A DNA stretch of 64,000 nt from Opitutaceae bacterium. GTDB lineage: Bacteria > Verrucomicrobiota > Verrucomicrobiia > Opitutales > Opitutaceae. Shown in pieces: positions 1 to 7,415 of this stretch. The first letter of the stretch is position 1, and each line of letters begins with the position of its first letter. Below the pieces are notes generated by a model. It was not told the origin of the DNA and searched no databases. It saw nothing but the letters and a program-made list of their open reading frames with translations. The stretch is taken from positions 62,001-126,000 of the forward strand of contig JADJTK010000050.1 of assembly GCA_016711225.1 (NCBI GenBank). The letters are read 5' to 3'. The position numbers and the translations under genes are program-made.

Positions 1-96
1 GTGCTACGCGAGCTCTATGAGATGCTGGAGAAGGTCATCGACCGCTGCCGCGATGCCGGCAACGTCGTCTTCCAGATCGTCCTGAAATACTCCTGA
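1..96 (+). CDS. DUF47 family (PiT accessory / PhoU-like) protein, C-terminal end only
   Basis: The window opens inside this gene; only the last 31 codons and the TGA at 94-96 are present. The visible C-terminus, ending FQIVLKYS, matches the usual end of DUF47 proteins (a helix followed by '..IVLKYA'). DUF47 proteins are cytoplasmic PhoU-like helical-bundle proteins, normally encoded directly upstream of a PiT phosphate transporter and thought to regulate it. Here the stop lies 12 bp before a pit gene, exactly that arrangement. The call rests on this short tail plus context. Confidence 0.7.
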   Translation: MLRELYEMLEKVIDRCRDAGNVVFQIVLKYS

Positions 97-108
97 GGAA
101 CCCCGCCC

Positions 109-1176
109 ATGACGGTCGTCCTCCTCGTGCTGCTCGCGGCGTTGGCCTTCGAGTACATCAACGGCTTTCACGACGCCGCCAACGCCATCGCCACCGTCGT
201 CTCGACGCGGGTGCTCACCCCGAGGCAGGCCATCGCCATGGCCGCGTTCTTCAATCTGCTCGGAGCCTTCATCGGAGTCGGGGTCGCCAAAACCATCGGT
301 GCCGGTTTGGTCGACACCAACGTCATCACCCTCACCACCGTGCTGGCGGCGCTGATCGGAGCCATCATCTGGAACCTTCTCACTTGGTGGCTGGGCCTGC
401 CCTCCAGTTCCAGTCACGCACTCATCGGAGGTCTGTGTGGCGCAGCGCTGGCCACCGCGAAAGGCGACTGGTCTGTGCTGAAATGGTCGATTGTGAAGTC
501 CGACGGCTCCCACGCCGGGTTGTGGCCGAAGGTCGTCATGCCGATGTTCTCCTCGCCGGTGATCGGCTTTTTTGTAGCCGCAGTCGTGATGGCCCTGCTC
601 TACATGCTCCTGCGCAAAGCCACCCCGCGGCTGGTCAACAGCATCTTCGGCAAGATGCAAATTGTCAGCGCCGGCGTGATGGGGCTGAGCCACGGCTCCA
701 ACGACGCCCAGAAGACCATGGGCATCATGGCGCTGGCACTCTACACCGGCACCAAGGCCGGGGTTCTCGACAACCTCCCCTCGTGGTTGGGCTTTCTTCG
801 CTCTCCGGAATTCGTGATCCACGATTGGATCATCATCTCCTGCGCGCTCACGATGGCGGCGGGCACCGCCGGTGGTGGTTGGCGTATCATCCGCACGATG
901 GGCCACAAAATGGTCAAGCTGCAGCCGATCCACGGCTTCGCTGCCGAGACCAGCGCCGCAGCCGTAATCCTCGGGGCGTCGCACTTTGGCATACCCGTTT
1001 CAACCACCCACGTGATCTCCACTGCCATCATGGGTGTGGGGACGGTGAAGCGCTTCAGCGCAGTGAAATGGGGTGTCGTCGGGCGCATCGTCTGGGCCTG
1101 GGTCCTCACTCTGCCGATCACCGGAATGCTCGGCTACCTCAGCGTGAAAGCCCTGCATGCCTGTGGGGTGCAGTGA
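109..1176 (+). CDS. pitA: PiT family inorganic phosphate transporter
   Basis: Low-affinity, ion-coupled inorganic phosphate permease of the inner membrane, 355 residues. Both PiT family signatures are visible: GFHDAANAIATVVSTR at about residues 20-35 and SHGSNDAQKTMGIMALAL at about 195-212. Each heads one half of the internally duplicated fold, and long hydrophobic segments run throughout. The ATG at 109 follows GAGGAA at a short distance and lies 12 bp after the DUF47-like gene, so the two are probably co-transcribed. It converges on the high-affinity Pst operon, so this island encodes both low- and high-affinity phosphate import. The symbol reflects family membership; the coupling ion cannot be read from sequence. 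Confidence 0.93.
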   Translation: MTVVLLVLLAALAFEYINGFHDAANAIATVVSTRVLTPRQAIAMAAFFNLLGAFIGVGVAKTIGAGLVDTNVITLTTVLAALIGAIIWNLLTWWLGLPSSSSHALIGGLCGAALATAKGDWSVLKWSIVKSDGSHAGLWPKVVMPMFSSPVIGFFVAAVVMALLYMLLRKATPRLVNSIFGKMQIVSAGVMGLSHGSNDAQKTMGIMALALYTGTKAGVLDNLPSWLGFLRSPEFVIHDWIIISCALTMAAGTAGGGWRIIRTMGHKMVKLQPIHGFAAETSAAAVILGASHFGIPVSTTHVISTAIMGVGTVKRFSAVKWGVVGRIVWAWVLTLPITGMLGYLSVKALHACGVQ

Positions 1177-1208
1177 GGGGGCACTCAGCCGCCCCGCCAA
1201 TCCGCCGC

Positions 1209-1589
1209 CTACTTCGCCTTGGCAGCGGCGAAATTTGGATTCCTCGGGTTCACATCAACCCGCCGCTCCTGCGGCAAGACCACGAGATCCATGTCCTCCA
1301 TCGGGATGGCGCCAAGGAGCACCTCGTCGCCCATCACAATCGCGCCGACAAAAGCCACCCGATTCTTGAACCGGACTTCGAGGGGGCCGACGTAGGGCAC
1401 CATGCGTTTCGAACCGTCGGCCAACGTCACTTCCTTGGCCCCGACATCGTCCAACGAGAGCTGCAGTCGGACGTGTTCCGGTATCGAGAGGAAGACCGAA
1501 CCTGTGTCGGCCAGAGCTTCCACTTGAACGGGTACATCCTCCAACCGGCGAAGATTTCTCAGCGTTAACATGGCGGTACAAAGGCCCAT
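1209..1589 (-). CDS. Small retropepsin-like (clan AA) aspartic protease family protein
   Basis: 126 residues from the ATG at 1589, chosen because MGLCTAMLTLRNLRR matches the beginning of this family; the longer upstream reading runs into a repeat. The catalytic-type motif ADTGS is present (about residue 35), followed by LADGSKRMVPYVGPLEVRF and LLGAIPMEDMDLVV, the typical order in small single-domain bacterial clan AA proteases that presumably work as dimers. No signal peptide or membrane segment is visible, so a cytoplasmic location is inferred. It is the last gene of the pst-phoU strand, 146 bp after phoU across a hairpin repeat. A link to phosphate regulation is not established. Confidence 0.75.
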   Translation of the reverse strand: MGLCTAMLTLRNLRRLEDVPVQVEALADTGSVFLSIPEHVRLQLSLDDVGAKEVTLADGSKRMVPYVGPLEVRFKNRVAFVGAIVMGDEVLLGAIPMEDMDLVVLPQERRVDVNPRNPNFAAAKAK

Positions 1590-1653
1590 GACAGCGGCAA
1601 ACTGCCACGCCTCCATGCTCGAGGCAAGTCGCGCGGCAGAAGGACTGTCTCCT

Positions 1654-1730
1654 CGTAGCGGAACGCCTTGCGTTCCGTGTCGGCCGTCCTCCCTGCTCTG
1701 CTTGGGCGGAAGGAAAGCCCTTCCGCTACG
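1654..1730. repeat. Intergenic inverted repeat (GTAGCGGAA...TTCCGCTAC family)
   Basis: A 77-bp element bounded by CGTAGCGGAACG and TTCCGCTACG in inverted orientation, with a second inner inverted pair. The same ends recur at 6409-6478, and degenerate relatives lie at 54781-54830 and 55716-55756. It fills the phoU-protease gap, so it looks like a REP-type palindromic unit. Confidence 0.65.
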
Positions 1731-1735
1731 CCCCC

Positions 1736-2422
1736 TCACTCCTGCGCGGGACGCGGGCCCTTCTTGAGCTCGTCGACATGGCGAATGTCTTCGCCCTTGG
1801 CCAAATAGACCATCTCCTCGGCGATGTTCGTGGCATGATCGGCGATACGCTCGATCGACTTCGAGATGAACATCAGCTCCAGGGCGCGCGAGATCGTGTC
1901 CGGCTTCTCGGCCATGAAGATCGAGAGTTCGCGATAGAGCTCCCGGTGCAGGTCGTCGACCTCCTGATCGCGGCGGATCACCGCTAAGGCCTTGTCGTTG
2001 TCGTGCTGCAGGAAACAGTCGAGCGCGTCGCGCAACATCTCTTGGGCGATGGCCGCCATGCGCGGAAGGATGACGAAAGGCTTCAGCGGCGCCTCACCGG
2101 CCAACCGCAGCGCACGCTTGGCGATATTGTTGGCCTCGTCGCCCACCCGCTCCAGATCGTGCCCGGCTTTCATGCCGACGACCACCAGGCGCAGGTCGGT
2201 GGCGACGGGATTACGCAACGACATGTAGCGCACGCCCTCCTCGTCGATGAGCACCTCCAGCCGGTCGAGCACATCGTCGCCGGCGCGCACCTGCCGGGCC
2301 AGCTCCGGGTCGCCCTCCACCACGGCGCGCACCGCCAAGCGGACCTGTTCGATGGACTTCTCGCCCATCTGCACCAGATGCGAACGGAGTGCATCCAACT
2401 CGGAATCGAAGAAACGTTTCAT
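1736..2422 (-). CDS. phoU: Phosphate signalling complex protein PhoU
   Basis: 228 residues, the normal PhoU length, composed of two three-helix-bundle repeats. The repeated metal-binding E/DxxRxxD-type segments are visible: DLERVGDEANNIAKRAL in the first half (about residues 90-106) and SIERIADHATNIAEEMVYL in the second (about 188-206). PhoU is a cytoplasmic negative regulator linking Pst transporter status to the PhoR/PhoB two-component system. The gene lies downstream of pstB on the same strand, separated by 196 bp of repetitive GAGTAGC-rich DNA. The start at 2422 (MKRFFDSEL) matches the family; the leader before it is pyrimidine-rich with no obvious Shine-Dalgarno. Confidence 0.95.
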   Translation of the reverse strand: MKRFFDSELDALRSHLVQMGEKSIEQVRLAVRAVVEGDPELARQVRAGDDVLDRLEVLIDEEGVRYMSLRNPVATDLRLVVVGMKAGHDLERVGDEANNIAKRALRLAGEAPLKPFVILPRMAAIAQEMLRDALDCFLQHDNDKALAVIRRDQEVDDLHRELYRELSIFMAEKPDTISRALELMFISKSIERIADHATNIAEEMVYLAKGEDIRHVDELKKGPRPAQE

Positions 2423-2424
2423 GG

Positions 2425-2618
2425 AAGAAAGTAGTGAGTAGCGGGTAGCGAGAAGCGAGTAGACGGCTGAGGCAGCGAGGCGGAACGAAGCCTGAGGCGA
2501 AAGTAGTGAGAAGTGACGGGGAGGGAGCGAGGAAGAAGAGCGGTCCGGCAGCGAGCAAATCCGGGCAGGTTTCCGAGTCCAAGTTGCACGCTACTCACTA
2601 CCCGCGACTGGCTACTAC
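2425..2618. repeat. GTAGTGAGTAGCGGGTAGC-type repeat spacer between pstB and phoU
   Basis: The gap between pstB and phoU begins with repeated GTAGTGAGTAGCGGGTAGCG-like units (2430-2462) and ends with their reverse complement (about 2589-2618). The middle is purine-rich. No ORF is supported here. The inverted ends could form a long imperfect hairpin in the operon transcript. Confidence 0.5.
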
Positions 2619-3432
2619 TTATCCGAATCTTCCCGACACGTATGCCTCTGTCTGGGGATTGGAAGGATTCATGAAGATCTTCTGGGTCTCGGCGAATTCG
2701 ACGAGTTTGCCCAGATAAAAGAACGCGGTGTGGTCGGAGACGCGCGCAGCCTGCTGCATGTTGTGCGTCACGATCACGATGGTGTATTTCTCCTTCAACT
2801 CGTGGATGAGCTCCTCGACCTTCGTCGTGGCCAACGGATCGAGGGCGGAGCACGGTTCGTCCATGAGGATGACGTCGGGCTCCACGGCGATCGCGCGGGC
2901 GATGCAGAGGCGCTGCTGCTGGCCGCCGGAGAGCTCGAGGGCGCTCTTGTGGAGGCGGTCCTTGACCTCGTCCCAGATGGCGGAGCCGCGCAGGCTGCGC
3001 TCGACGGCCTCGTCGAGCTTGGCCTTCTGCCGAATGCCGTGAAGGCGCAGGCCAAAGGCGATGTTCTCGTAGATCGACTTGGGGAAAGGATTGGATTTCT
3101 GGAATACCATGCCCACGCGCTTGCGCAGCTCGATCACGTCGACCTGCGGGTCGTAGATGTTGATGCCGTCGATCCGGATCTGGCCGCTGCCGATGCGGGC
3201 GACGTCGACCAGGTCGTTCATGCGATTGAAGCAGCGCAGCAGCGTGGTCTTCCCGCAACCAGAGGGGCCGATGAATGCGGTCACCTGCTTCTCGGGCACG
3301 TTGAGCGTCACATCAAAAAGCGCCTGCTTCTCGCCATAGAAGAAGTTGAGCCCCTCGATCTCGACGATGGGGGGCCGGGCGGGCGAGGGGCCGATTTGGC
3401 CGGCACAGCCGGGGCGGAAAGAGTGGGCTCAT
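2619..3432 (-). CDS. pstB: Phosphate ABC transporter ATP-binding protein PstB (apparent 1-nt frameshift near the N-terminus)
   Basis: Cytoplasmic ATPase of the Pst importer. Walker A GPSGCGKTTLLRC, signature SGGQQQRLCIARAIA, Walker B VILMDEP and the switch histidine in VTHNMQQAA are all present. The conserved N-terminus PIVEIEGLNFFYGEKQALFD reads in frame upstream of the first GTG at 3311, but that frame has no ATG, GTG or TTG before a stop at 3429-3431. An ATG at 3432 overlaps the pstA stop (TAATG). It joins the pstB frame if one base is dropped from the six-base C run (G on the plus strand) at 3369-3374. I therefore take 3432 as the intended start. An assembly indel is likelier than a rare start codon, but neither is proven. 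Confidence 0.88.
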
Positions 3433-4490
3433 TACCAGCGGTACTGTTCGCGCAGGCGGGCGCGCAGGAGGATGGCGGTGAGGGCGATGCCGGCGACGGT
3501 GAAGAGGAAGACGAAGGCCGTGCCGTACTGGACGTCGCGAGTGTAATCATTTTGCGGAATCTTCGAGGCGACCACGTAGATGTGATAAGGCAGGGCCATC
3601 ACGCCCTGGAAGAAGAAGTCGGTCCATTTCTCCACGTCCCAGGGCATCTGGTCGCGCACCACGTAAGCGGCGGTGAACATGATTGGCGCGGTCTCGCCAG
3701 CCACACGGGCGATGGCGAGTACCGACGAGGTGAGGATGCCCGGCAAGGCGTAGGGCAGCACGTTGGTGCGGATGGTCTGGAACTTCGTCGCGCCCAGGGC
3801 GAGCGCGCCCTCGCGCAGGCCCTTGGGCACGGTGCGCAACGCTTCCTCGCTGGCGGTGATGATGATCGGTAGGACCATGAAGGCCAACGTGAACCAGCCC
3901 GCCAGCAACGACACGTTCCAGTCTAGCGCGACGACGAAGAGGCCGAAGCCGAAGAGTCCGAACACAATCGAGGGCACCCCTGCGAGATTGGCGATCGAGA
4001 GGCGCACCAGCCGGATGAACGGCCCCTCCTTCGCGTATTCGCTGAGATAGACGGCGCTGCACACCCCCAGCACCAGCGCGATGATCATCGCACCGACGAC
4101 CAACAGCACGGTGCCCACGATATTCGGGAAGATGCCACCGGCGGAATAAACGTAGGTCTCCACCGGCGCGCCCTTGAGCTTCTCCGGGTGCGCGTCGCGA
4201 AAGGCGCGGAACTCGCGATCACCCATCTTCACCTTCGCCCCATCGAGGGTGACGACGTTGAGCGTCTCCGGCGCCTGGGTGAGAAACGGCACATTGATGA
4301 ACGGCGGCGCGAGCTGGAAGACCACGCGTCCGCCCTTGATGCCGATATCCAGAAAGACGATGGCCGCGGCGAACAACACGCCGTACGTTCCCGCCCGCAG
4401 CAGAAGGAAGAATGCCGCCTCGAAGCGCGCGGCCCACGAGGGCTGGCGCAGGATCGAGCGGCGGGCAGGTTTGACGGGAGGCGTGCTCAT
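3432..4490 (-). CDS. pstA: Phosphate ABC transporter permease PstA
   Basis: Inner-membrane permease, 352 residues from the ATG at 4490 (MSTPPVKPARRS); an upstream in-frame ATG at 4547 lies in repeat-adjacent DNA and is less likely. One N-terminal membrane helix is followed by about 70 polar residues and then the six-helix MetI-like core. The core carries the EAA loop, ALGATKFQTIRTNVLPYALP, that contacts PstB. Its TAA overlaps the presumed ATG of pstB, indicating translational coupling. The polar segment after the first helix is somewhat longer than in E. coli PstA, paralleling the larger insert in PstC. Confidence 0.93.
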   Translation of the reverse strand: MSTPPVKPARRSILRQPSWAARFEAAFFLLLRAGTYGVLFAAAIVFLDIGIKGGRVVFQLAPPFINVPFLTQAPETLNVVTLDGAKVKMGDREFRAFRDAHPEKLKGAPVETYVYSAGGIFPNIVGTVLLVVGAMIIALVLGVCSAVYLSEYAKEGPFIRLVRLSIANLAGVPSIVFGLFGFGLFVVALDWNVSLLAGWFTLAFMVLPIIITASEEALRTVPKGLREGALALGATKFQTIRTNVLPYALPGILTSSVLAIARVAGETAPIMFTAAYVVRDQMPWDVEKWTDFFFQGVMALPYHIYVVASKIPQNDYTRDVQYGTAFVFLFTVAGIALTAILLRARLREQYRW

Positions 4491-4547
4491 GGGCGCGTGG
4501 AAAAGGGCACGAAAGAAAGGTTTCCGGCGGTACTTCCAGTGGTGCAC

Positions 4548-4623
4548 CCGGTGGTGGGGCGGGCTTTACGCCCGCCATCTGGTTGGGTGTCGAACTGGCG
4601 GGCATAAAGCCCGCCCCACCGGG
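4548..4623. repeat. Long inverted repeat (GGGCGGGCTTTACGCCCGCC type) between pstC and pstA
   Basis: Arms at 4548-4577 and 4595-4623 are near-perfect reverse complements centred on GGTGGGGCGGGCTTTACG, with a loop of about 17 bp. It occupies most of the 159-bp pstC-pstA gap and would form a strong RNA hairpin in the operon transcript. A mobile palindromic intergenic element is the most likely origin. Confidence 0.75.
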
Positions 4624-4649
4624 CAGAGAATTGGTTCGTCATGGGCACC

Positions 4650-6296
4650 TCAGCTCTGCGGCAGACGGTAGCGGCGCACGATCTTCTGCGCGCCATAGTT
4701 GATGCCGAGCGACAGCAGGAAGAGCAGGCAGCCGACCATGAACAGCGCGCGGTAGTGGAGACTGCCGCGCACGACCTCGCCCATCTCCTGGGCAACGATG
4801 CCCGTCATCGTGTGTACGGGTTGAAAAGCCACGCCAAGACCGGCGGAAAGGTCGGGAATAGCGATGCGGTTGCCCGCACAAAGCAGCACCACCATCGTCT
4901 CGCCGATCACGCGGCCGAAACCGAGCAGAATGGCGGCGGTGATGCCGGAGAGCGCCGCTGGCAGGATAATGTGAAGAATCGTCTGCAGGCGGGTGGCACC
5001 GAGCGCGAGCGACGCCTCCCGCAAGGCCTTCGGCACGTTTTGCAGCGCATCCTCGGCCAGGGTGAAGATCGTCGGGATGGCCATCAGCGCGAGCAGTGCG
5101 GCGGCGGTGAAACCGTTGAGCCGCTCCTGCATCGGAAAGCCGGGCACCCAGGAGAGCCACGCCACCTGCGAGAACTGCCGCAGCGTCTCCCCCAACATCG
5201 CAATGCCGAAGAAGCCAAGCACCACGCTAGGGATCGCGGAAATGAACTCGATGTACGGCTTGATCAGGCCCTGCTCCCAACGCGGCGCCACCTGGTTGAC
5301 ATAGAGCGCCGCGCAGATGCCGAGCGGGATCGCAATGGCCAGAGCGAGCACCGAGATGAAGACGGAGCCGAAAAACAGCGGGAGCACCCCGTACCAGTCC
5401 TGCCAGAAGCTGGCGGTGACCCACTCGCGACCAAAGGCGAAGGCGTTGAACGCCTCCAGAAAAGACACCGGCCGGTCGGCACGCCACCGGGCGAGTTCGC
5501 CTTCCCACTCCGGGATCCCCTTACGGAACGCGGCCAGGCGATCGCCGAGGCGCGTGAGCTGTTTGTCGATGACCCCATCGCCGCTGTGCGGCAGGGCGGC
5601 GAGGATCTCGTTGAGCTCGCCGGCGAGCACACGATTGGCCGCCTGGATATCGGGGAAACGGGTGGTGAGCACATTCACCTCCGCGGTGAAGTCGATTTCC
5701 TCGACCACGACGGCATCGGCCCCGGCTTGCAGCTTCGCGCCATGCGCGGCGTCGGATCCAGCGATGCCGCCAAGCAGATTCTTCCGCACTTCGGCCATGT
5801 CCATTCCCACCGTCACGCGTTCCTTCACGGAAGAGGCGTGGTCGGTCATCTCGGAGCGGATCTCCTCGTGGGTAGCGATGGCATCGGCCAAGCGTCCATC
5901 GAGCGCGTCGATCGCGGCGAGCCGGGCATTGGCGGCGGGCAGATCCAATCCTTCGGCACGGAGCCGTTGCAGCCACGCCAGCCGTACTGCGGAAAGCTGC
6001 CGCCCGAGCGCCGCGTACTCGGTGGTCTGACGCTTGAGAATGTCGACATACTCGAGCCCCGCGCGCCGGTAGATCTCGAGATTGTGGCGATTGCCCGGCA
6101 TGAAGCCGGCGGCTTCGCGAAAAAGGGTGAAGACGATCAACAGGAGCACGACCACCGAGATCGCGGCGTTGCCCTCGAAGAACAGCTTGATCCACCAATC
6201 GCGATCGCGCCCGAGGAGCCGGAATTTCCGCGCGGCAAGCAACTGCTTGCGCACGTGGTGCGAGACGGCGGGTTCGGGTGGCTGTTCAGTGGCCAT
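4650..6296 (-). CDS. pstC: Phosphate ABC transporter permease PstC with a large periplasmic insert
   Basis: 548 residues, against roughly 300-340 for typical PstC. A cytoplasmic N-terminus (residues 1-40) and a first membrane helix (about 44-62) are followed by about 200 mostly polar, helix-prone residues (about 65-285). The standard permease core comes next, with five further helices and the EAA loop ALGATRLQTILHIILPAAL. The insert lies between helix 1 and helix 2, so it should sit in the periplasm, where PstS docks. The 240-bp gap to pstS holds palindromic repeats. Core identity is certain; the insert's function is unknown. Confidence 0.93.
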   Translation of the reverse strand: MATEQPPEPAVSHHVRKQLLAARKFRLLGRDRDWWIKLFFEGNAAISVVVLLLIVFTLFREAAGFMPGNRHNLEIYRRAGLEYVDILKRQTTEYAALGRQLSAVRLAWLQRLRAEGLDLPAANARLAAIDALDGRLADAIATHEEIRSEMTDHASSVKERVTVGMDMAEVRKNLLGGIAGSDAAHGAKLQAGADAVVVEEIDFTAEVNVLTTRFPDIQAANRVLAGELNEILAALPHSGDGVIDKQLTRLGDRLAAFRKGIPEWEGELARWRADRPVSFLEAFNAFAFGREWVTASFWQDWYGVLPLFFGSVFISVLALAIAIPLGICAALYVNQVAPRWEQGLIKPYIEFISAIPSVVLGFFGIAMLGETLRQFSQVAWLSWVPGFPMQERLNGFTAAALLALMAIPTIFTLAEDALQNVPKALREASLALGATRLQTILHIILPAALSGITAAILLGFGRVIGETMVVLLCAGNRIAIPDLSAGLGVAFQPVHTMTGIVAQEMGEVVRGSLHYRALFMVGCLLFLLSLGINYGAQKIVRRYRLPQS

Positions 6297-6366
6297 GGGT
6301 GCGACGGCGAGGGGAAAGGGAGGCGGAGGAAGGTCAGTTCAGTGAGTTGAGTGCGTCCACCCCAAA

Positions 6367-6396
6367 ACCCGGAGGCGCGTAAAGCGCACTCCGGGC
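6367..6396. repeat. Short palindrome (ACCCGGAGGCGC / GCGCACTCCGGG) in the pstS-pstC gap
   Basis: Inverted arms around GTAAA form a compact hairpin 70 bp upstream of the pstC start. It may attenuate or stabilise the operon message. No T-run follows it on either strand, so it is not called a terminator. Confidence 0.5.
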
Positions 6397-6408
6397 AAGG
6401 GGTTGATT

Positions 6409-6478
6409 GCGTAGCGGAACGGCTTCCGTGCAGCGCAGAAGCGCTCTTCCGCGCGGAAGCGAAACACTTCCGCTACGC
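6409..6478. repeat. Second copy of the GTAGCGGAA...TTCCGCTAC inverted repeat
   Basis: Bounded by GCGTAGCGGAA and TTCCGCTACGC in inverted orientation with further internal complementarity. Same family as 1654-1730 and placed in the same kind of position, a gap inside the pst strand. Confidence 0.65.
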
Positions 6479-6538
6479 GGACGCCGGCCACAGCGTTTCG
6501 CGGCGAACACGCGAGGCGGCGTCCATCGGACCGCTCGC

Positions 6539-7372
6539 TTACTGCTTCCCGACCGGCACGAAGCCGACCTTCTTGACCATGGCCTGGCCCTCGGCGCCGA
6601 GCATATACTCGACAAACTCAGCCGTGAGTCCGCTGGGCTCGCCATTGGTGTAGAAAAACGTGGGACGGGCGTAGGGATAGGTCTTGGCCTGCACGGTCTC
6701 GTCGGAGGGCAGGGCGACCTTGCCGTCCTTGCCCAGAATCCCCACCACCTTGATGCTGGGGGCGTGCACGTAGGCGAGACCCACGTAGCCGATGCCGTTC
6801 GGATTCTTGGCGACCTCGGCGGCGATCTGCTCGTTGCCGGCCATCTTCTGCGAGGAACCGGCGTAGTCGCGCTTCTTCATCGCGAGCTCCTTCCAGTCGG
6901 AGTACGTACCCGAGGAAGTGTTGCGGGTGTAGATCGAGAACGAACCGGGGTTGCCGCCCACCGCGCTCCAGTCGGTGACGTCGCCGGTGAAGATCTGCTC
7001 GACCTGGCGCAGCGTGAGCTGGGAGAGCGGGTTACCCTCGTTGACGATGACGGCCATCCCGTCGTAGCAGACGATGATGGGCTTCATGCTCACGCCCTTG
7101 GCCAGCGCGGCGGAGAGCTCGGTGGGCTTGGCGCGCCGCGAGGACATGCCGATCTGGGCGGTGCCGTCGGTGATGGCGGCGATGCCGGTGGTGGAGCCTT
7201 CGGCGGCGATCTCGAAGGCGACCTCGGGATGCACGGCCTTGAAGGCCTCGGCCACCTGCGGCACGAGTTTGGCCCCGAGCGTATCAGAACCCTTGATGAC
7301 GAGTTTGTCGGCGGCCGAGAGCGAGCCGGCCAGCAGCGCGGCGGAAAGAAGGACGGAGATGGATTTCTTCAT
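6539..7372 (-). CDS. pstS: Phosphate-binding periplasmic protein PstS
   Basis: 277 residues with a clear signal peptide (MKKSISVLLSAALLAGSLSA, cleavage likely after SAA). The mature protein is a PstS-like solute-binding domain, with VIKGSDTLGAKLVPQVAEAF near the N-terminus, AEGSTTGIAAITDGTAQIGM and TRNTSSGTYSDWKELA as the phosphate-contacting loops. It delivers phosphate from the periplasm to PstC/PstA. It starts 43 bp after the porin gene, so both probably share the upstream promoter, and it precedes pstC. Length and motifs are ordinary for the short PstS group (PBP_like/PBP superfamily). Confidence 0.94.
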   Translation of the reverse strand: MKKSISVLLSAALLAGSLSAADKLVIKGSDTLGAKLVPQVAEAFKAVHPEVAFEIAAEGSTTGIAAITDGTAQIGMSSRRAKPTELSAALAKGVSMKPIIVCYDGMAVIVNEGNPLSQLTLRQVEQIFTGDVTDWSAVGGNPGSFSIYTRNTSSGTYSDWKELAMKKRDYAGSSQKMAGNEQIAAEVAKNPNGIGYVGLAYVHAPSIKVVGILGKDGKVALPSDETVQAKTYPYARPTFFYTNGEPSGLTAEFVEYMLGAEGQAMVKKVGFVPVGKQ

Positions 7373-7415
7373 GATGGAAACGGATGCGGTGTTTTTGTTG
7401 CTCGGGAGGGCTCGC

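Noticed and set aside
2619..3311. pstB starting at GTG 3311
   Set aside because: It would remove the first conserved strand (PIVEIEGLNFFYG...), which is clearly present upstream in the same frame.
2730..3872. 380-codon plus-strand frame opposite pstB/pstA
   Set aside because: No recognisable features and fully overlapped by strongly conserved pst genes on the other strand.
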